Source: Bacteroidota bacterium | GTDB lineage: Bacteria; Bacteroidota; Bacteroidia; Cytophagales; Cyclobacteriaceae | NCBI GenBank assembly: GCA_023412765.1 | Contig: JAEZBX010000081.1 | Location: forward strand, 1 to 9,085 | DNA: 9,085 nucleotides | Direction of reading: 5' to 3' | Part shown: one piece after another, positions 6,008 through 9,085 of the stretch | Numbering within the stretch: position 1 is the first letter of the stretch | How the letters are laid out: each line of letters opens with the position of its first letter | Notes under the pieces: generated by a model | Told to the model about the DNA's origin: nothing | What the model saw: only the letters and a program-made list of their open reading frames with translations | Database searches by the model: none | Program-made: the position numbers and the translations under genes

Positions 6008-9000
6008 TTAATAAGTTAAGTTGACACCCACGAGGAACACGCGCGGTCTGGGATAGATGTTGTTATCAATTCCCGGATTAGAAACAACGATGTTGTTTTG
6101 GAGCGAAGTATTGTTTACTTCCGGATCAATACCACTGTAGTCGGTAACAATAAATGCATTCTGCACAGTGAAGCTGAGGCGGGCCCGCAATTTTTTTGAA
6201 AGCAGCTGATCAAAATTATAACCTACGCTCATGTTGTCCATTTTGAAAAACGAGGCATTTTCGACAAAGTGATCAGACCAATATTGCGGATTAACAAATC
6301 GAGTTTTTTCCAGATCTTTTGGAACATTTCCGAAGAAACCGGACTGAATATAAATTGCCGAGTACGTTGCACCTGACAACACGTTATTATAAACATAGTT
6401 GTCGATGCTGAATCTTCCCGAGAATGAAAAGTCAAATTGCTTATACCGCAGCGTTGAATTCAGACCCATTAAAATCCTCGGCGCAGGGCTGTGGTAGTGG
6501 TATTTATTAAGATTGTTGCTGGACACGGAGCCGCCAGTGCCAGTTCTATCCACATACAGGTCTTCGATTGGAAGTCCCTCGGCATCGTAAACTTGTTCGA
6601 AAACGTAAAATGAATTGGCTGGATAACCTACTGTGTGGATCTGAATGTTGTTGCCAACTCCGCCAGAGATGCCACCGACATTTACACCAGCGTAGGTAGG
6701 ATCATCAGTCAACGTAAGCTTCGTTATCTTATTTACGTTATGCGTAAGATTGAAACCTACGTTCCATTCCAGGTCCTTCTTTTCTATCGGCTTTGCGTTA
6801 AGCGTAAATTCAATACCCTTGTTTTCGAGATTACCGACATTGGTGGTAAGGTAGTTAGAAAAATTACTGCCATTTGCGATGGGGACATTGTTGATAAGGT
6901 CTTTTGTTTCTCGTTGATAAACGTCAACACTTGCTGTTAACCTGTCGTTGAAGAGTCCTATATCCAGTCCGATATCATATGTTGTAGTTTCTTCCCATTT
7001 TATGTTTGCGTCATAAGGATCCGGACGAAGAGTCGGAACAAATTGATTGCCGAACTGATATGAGGCACCCCCTATGCTTTGGCGATAGATTGGCAGATAA
7101 GGATAGTATCCCCCCGGGATATCCTGCTGTCCAGTCACACCGTAGCTCGCTCTTAATTTTAAATCTGACAAACTTTTTACTGATGTGAGAAATTGTTCAT
7201 CCTTAAGACGCCACGCCAGCGCTACAGCGGGAAACAATCCCCACCGATTTTCTTTAGAGAACCTGGACGAACCGTCGTCTCTTAACGTTGCTGTAAGCAG
7301 GTATTTACCATTAAGTGTGTAGTTAAGTCGGCCAAAAAAAGAAACAAGATAATTTTCGTTGGCGAACGCAGAATTGTCCCTGATAATTGGTTCCTCGTCA
7401 CCGCTCCTTTGGAAGTTCGTTCCTTCGCGTTTAAAGTGCTGCCATGAATAACCAGCGGTTACATCGAACTTATGCTTGTCAAGTGTCTTAACATAGTTAA
7501 GATAAAAATCAAAGACCTTAGATTGATTTTCCCCGGTGTAGTCAATAAGTTCACCTGTCCCTGTCGTATAGTTTCGGTAAATCCAGGGAGCTTCTGGTGC
7601 AGTATTGTTTATTCCATCGCTTTTTGAAATGTCAAATCCACCGTTAACATTTGCGCGTAGGTCTGGCAGGAATGGAAATCTATAATCTAGTTGCAGTGTC
7701 CCTATAGTGCGGTTAACATCTGATCTGTTATTTGTGTACTCCAGTAACGCAACTGGGTTGCTAGATGCAAACGTGTTAGCATCACCGTCAGGGTCCATTG
7801 AACCATCGGGCAATGTCTGGTCTAAGTTTACCCAGGTAAAATACCCTCCATAACGACTGTTACCATTTCTGATTGGTTGCGTGGGGTCGAAAGAAACAGC
7901 GGCACCCACCGCTCCCGTGTTTCCAAAGTCCGTTTTTGAATTGACGTATTTGATACTTGCATTGATTCTGAGGTGATCGTCTAACAAGGATGGATTAACG
8001 TTCAGGCTAAGCGTATTTCTCTTCATATCCGTCGTCTTTAAAATACCTTCCTGGTTTGTGTAACCATAAGAAAAACGAAAAGGTACTTCCTTGATAGCGC
8101 CGGCCACGTTGATGTTATGATCGTGTGAAAATGCCTCCTGATAAATTTCTTTCTGCCAGTCAGTGCTAGCGAATCCTTGCCTTTCAAGTGATGCCGCATT
8201 TAATCCACTCACAATACCAGACTCAACCAACTGGGCAGTTAAGTCGCGATATTCATCGCCGCTAAGGACATCGATGTAGTCTGTTGCTTTGCTGATGGAA
8301 AATGTTCCATTGTAGTTGATTTCAGGTCTCCCCTCCTTTCCTTTCTTCGTCGTTACAATGATTACCCCATTAGATGCGCGCGAACCATAGATTGCAGTTG
8401 CCGACGCATCCTTAAGAATGGTATAGGATTCGATGTCGTTTGGATTAATGGAAGCTAAGGGATTCGACATCCCCTTGACCTCCGAATTGTCGACTGGAAA
8501 TCCATCGATAATGATCAGTGGATCATTACTTGCTCCGATTGAAGAACCGCCGCGGATACGGATTGTTGAACCGCTACCGGGCGCACCACTATTAGATGTT
8601 ATTTGCACGCCGGCAACACGACCCACAATTAAGTCCTGAGGTGAGCCGACGACCGAACGGTTAAAATCTTTTGTGCTAATAGCAGTTACTGACCCGGTCA
8701 GGTCTTCTTTCTTTTGCTCACCGTACCCAATAACTACTACTTCGGAGAGTGCTGTGACATCCGATTGTAGTGTCACATTAACTTCAGACCTGGTTCCGAC
8801 AGGTACCTCCTGGGTTGTGAAGCCTACAAAAGAAAATACGAGAATAGCATTTTCACCGGCGTTGATGGAATATGTCCCATCTACGCCAGTAACGGTACCG
8901 TTAGTTGTGCCTTTTTCGAGGATACTAACGCCAGGCAGAGCAGACCCGTCCTCGCCGGAAGTCACCACACCGGTGACTCTTGTTTGTGCTGTTGCGAGGG

Positions 9001-9058
9001 AGCAACACAGCACCAGCACGAGAAAGGCCCATGTTTTAAACAGATAGAATTTGATCAT
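6008..9058 (-). CDS. susC: SusC/RagA-family TonB-dependent outer-membrane transporter
   Basis: This 1016-residue protein is the outer-membrane barrel that imports oligosaccharides with energy from TonB, working under a SusD lid. A signal peptide (about residues 1-24) ends in ATA before Gln25. A carboxypeptidase-D regulatory-like beta domain follows (about 27-99), then the SusC-type segment EVVVIGYGEQKKEDLTGSV (106-124). The plug carries IRIRGGSS (167-173 region), PLIIIDGFPVD (180-190) and the family signature TILKDASATAIYGSRASNGV (213-232). The rest (about 245-1016) is barrel-like and ends in an aromatic Tyr, as outer-membrane barrels usually do. Length is normal for the family. There is no STN domain before the carboxypeptidase-like domain, so direct signalling to an anti-sigma factor is not indicated. 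It is first in the operon in this window, with 4 nt between its TAA stop and the susD start. The glucan substrate is inferred from the neighbours; family assignment is very secure. Confidence 0.97.
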   Translation of the reverse strand: MIKFYLFKTWAFLVLVLCCSLATAQTRVTGVVTSGEDGSALPGVSILEKGTTNGTVTGVDGTYSINAGENAILVFSFVGFTTQEVPVGTRSEVNVTLQSDVTALSEVVVIGYGEQKKEDLTGSVTAISTKDFNRSVVGSPQDLIVGRVAGVQITSNSGAPGSGSTIRIRGGSSIGASNDPLIIIDGFPVDNSEVKGMSNPLASINPNDIESYTILKDASATAIYGSRASNGVIIVTTKKGKEGRPEINYNGTFSISKATDYIDVLSGDEYRDLTAQLVESGIVSGLNAASLERQGFASTDWQKEIYQEAFSHDHNINVAGAIKEVPFRFSYGYTNQEGILKTTDMKRNTLSLNVNPSLLDDHLRINASIKYVNSKTDFGNTGAVGAAVSFDPTQPIRNGNSRYGGYFTWVNLDQTLPDGSMDPDGDANTFASSNPVALLEYTNNRSDVNRTIGTLQLDYRFPFLPDLRANVNGGFDISKSDGINNTAPEAPWIYRNYTTGTGELIDYTGENQSKVFDFYLNYVKTLDKHKFDVTAGYSWQHFKREGTNFQRSGDEEPIIRDNSAFANENYLVSFFGRLNYTLNGKYLLTATLRDDGSSRFSKENRWGLFPAVALAWRLKDEQFLTSVKSLSDLKLRASYGVTGQQDIPGGYYPYLPIYRQSIGGASYQFGNQFVPTLRPDPYDANIKWEETTTYDIGLDIGLFNDRLTASVDVYQRETKDLINNVPIANGSNFSNYLTTNVGNLENKGIEFTLNAKPIEKKDLEWNVGFNLTHNVNKITKLTLTDDPTYAGVNVGGISGGVGNNIQIHTVGYPANSFYVFEQVYDAEGLPIEDLYVDRTGTGGSVSSNNLNKYHYHSPAPRILMGLNSTLRYKQFDFSFSGRFSIDNYVYNNVLSGATYSAIYIQSGFFGNVPKDLEKTRFVNPQYWSDHFVENASFFKMDNMSVGYNFDQLLSKKLRARLSFTVQNAFIVTDYSGIDPEVNNTSLQNNIVVSNPGIDNNIYPRPRVFLVGVNLTY

Positions 9059-9085
9059 ATGGATAATTTAGATTAGGGACAAAAT
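9059..9085 (-). promoter_or_regulatory. Short A/T-rich leader of susC, promoter mostly outside the window
   Basis: These 27 nt upstream of the susC ATG are A/T-rich and show no clear Shine-Dalgarno sequence, as is common in Bacteroidota. On the transcribed strand the leader begins ATTTTG at the window edge. This could be the right part of a TAnnTTTG-type Bacteroidota -7 element, but the first two bases of such an element lie outside. Any operator or -33 box is not visible. Confidence 0.3.

Noticed and set aside
8673..9047. 124-codon open frame on the plus strand
   Set aside because: It is antisense to the SusC signal peptide, carboxypeptidase-like domain and plug start; composition is Ser/Thr/Val/Pro-rich as expected from reverse-complemented coding sequence.
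627..9085. Mobile element, CRISPR array or defence system
   Set aside because: No transposase, integrase, terminal inverted repeats or regularly spaced short direct repeats are seen; the only repeats are the protein-module repeats at 3038-3922.

Overview
The window is part of a starch/maltodextrin utilisation locus (a Sus-type polysaccharide utilisation locus) from a Bacteroidota. A SusC/SusD pair, a SusE/SusF-type surface lipoprotein and a secreted amylase carrying a C-terminal type IX secretion (T9SS) sorting domain are all characteristic of that phylum. The T9SS tail points away from gut Bacteroides, whose SusG is a lipoprotein, and toward a Cytophagales, Flavobacteriia or Sphingobacteriia-type organism. 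I cannot name the genus from sequence alone. No ribosomal RNA, tRNA, mobile element, integrase or CRISPR array is visible.

Layout: every gene lies on the minus strand, so transcription runs from the right edge to the left. From right to left there is a 27-nt A/T-rich leader (9059-9085), the TonB-dependent transporter susC (9058-6008), the glycan-binding lipoprotein susD (6003-4420), a SusE/SusF-family lipoprotein with three tandem starch-binding-type modules (4423-3035), a 73-bp gap holding a strong RNA hairpin with a C(UUCG)G loop (2976-3009), a large secreted GH13 alpha-amylase-family enzyme with a T9SS tail (2961-136), and the first 46 codons of a second GH13 enzyme of the cyclomaltodextrinase/neopullulanase (SusA-like) type (139 to beyond the left edge). 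Two junctions use ATGA stop/start overlaps and susC-susD is separated by 4 nt. The five genes therefore look like one operon with translational coupling.

How it works together (inference from the Sus paradigm): the SusE/F-like lipoprotein, SusD and the T9SS-exported amylase capture starch and cut it at the cell surface. SusC with its SusD lid imports the resulting oligosaccharides using TonB energy. The second GH13, with a plain signal peptide and no Cys at the cleavage site, would finish oligosaccharides in the periplasm. A transcription regulator, inner-membrane transporter or phosphorylase genes are not in the window.

I do not see an undescribed system here; the core is a recognisable PUL. 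The points most worth a second look are a His-to-Gln change in conserved region I of the amylase, the hairpin at the only real intergenic gap, the SusF-like three-module architecture in the SusE position, and the poorly characterised 240-residue N-terminal part of the amylase.
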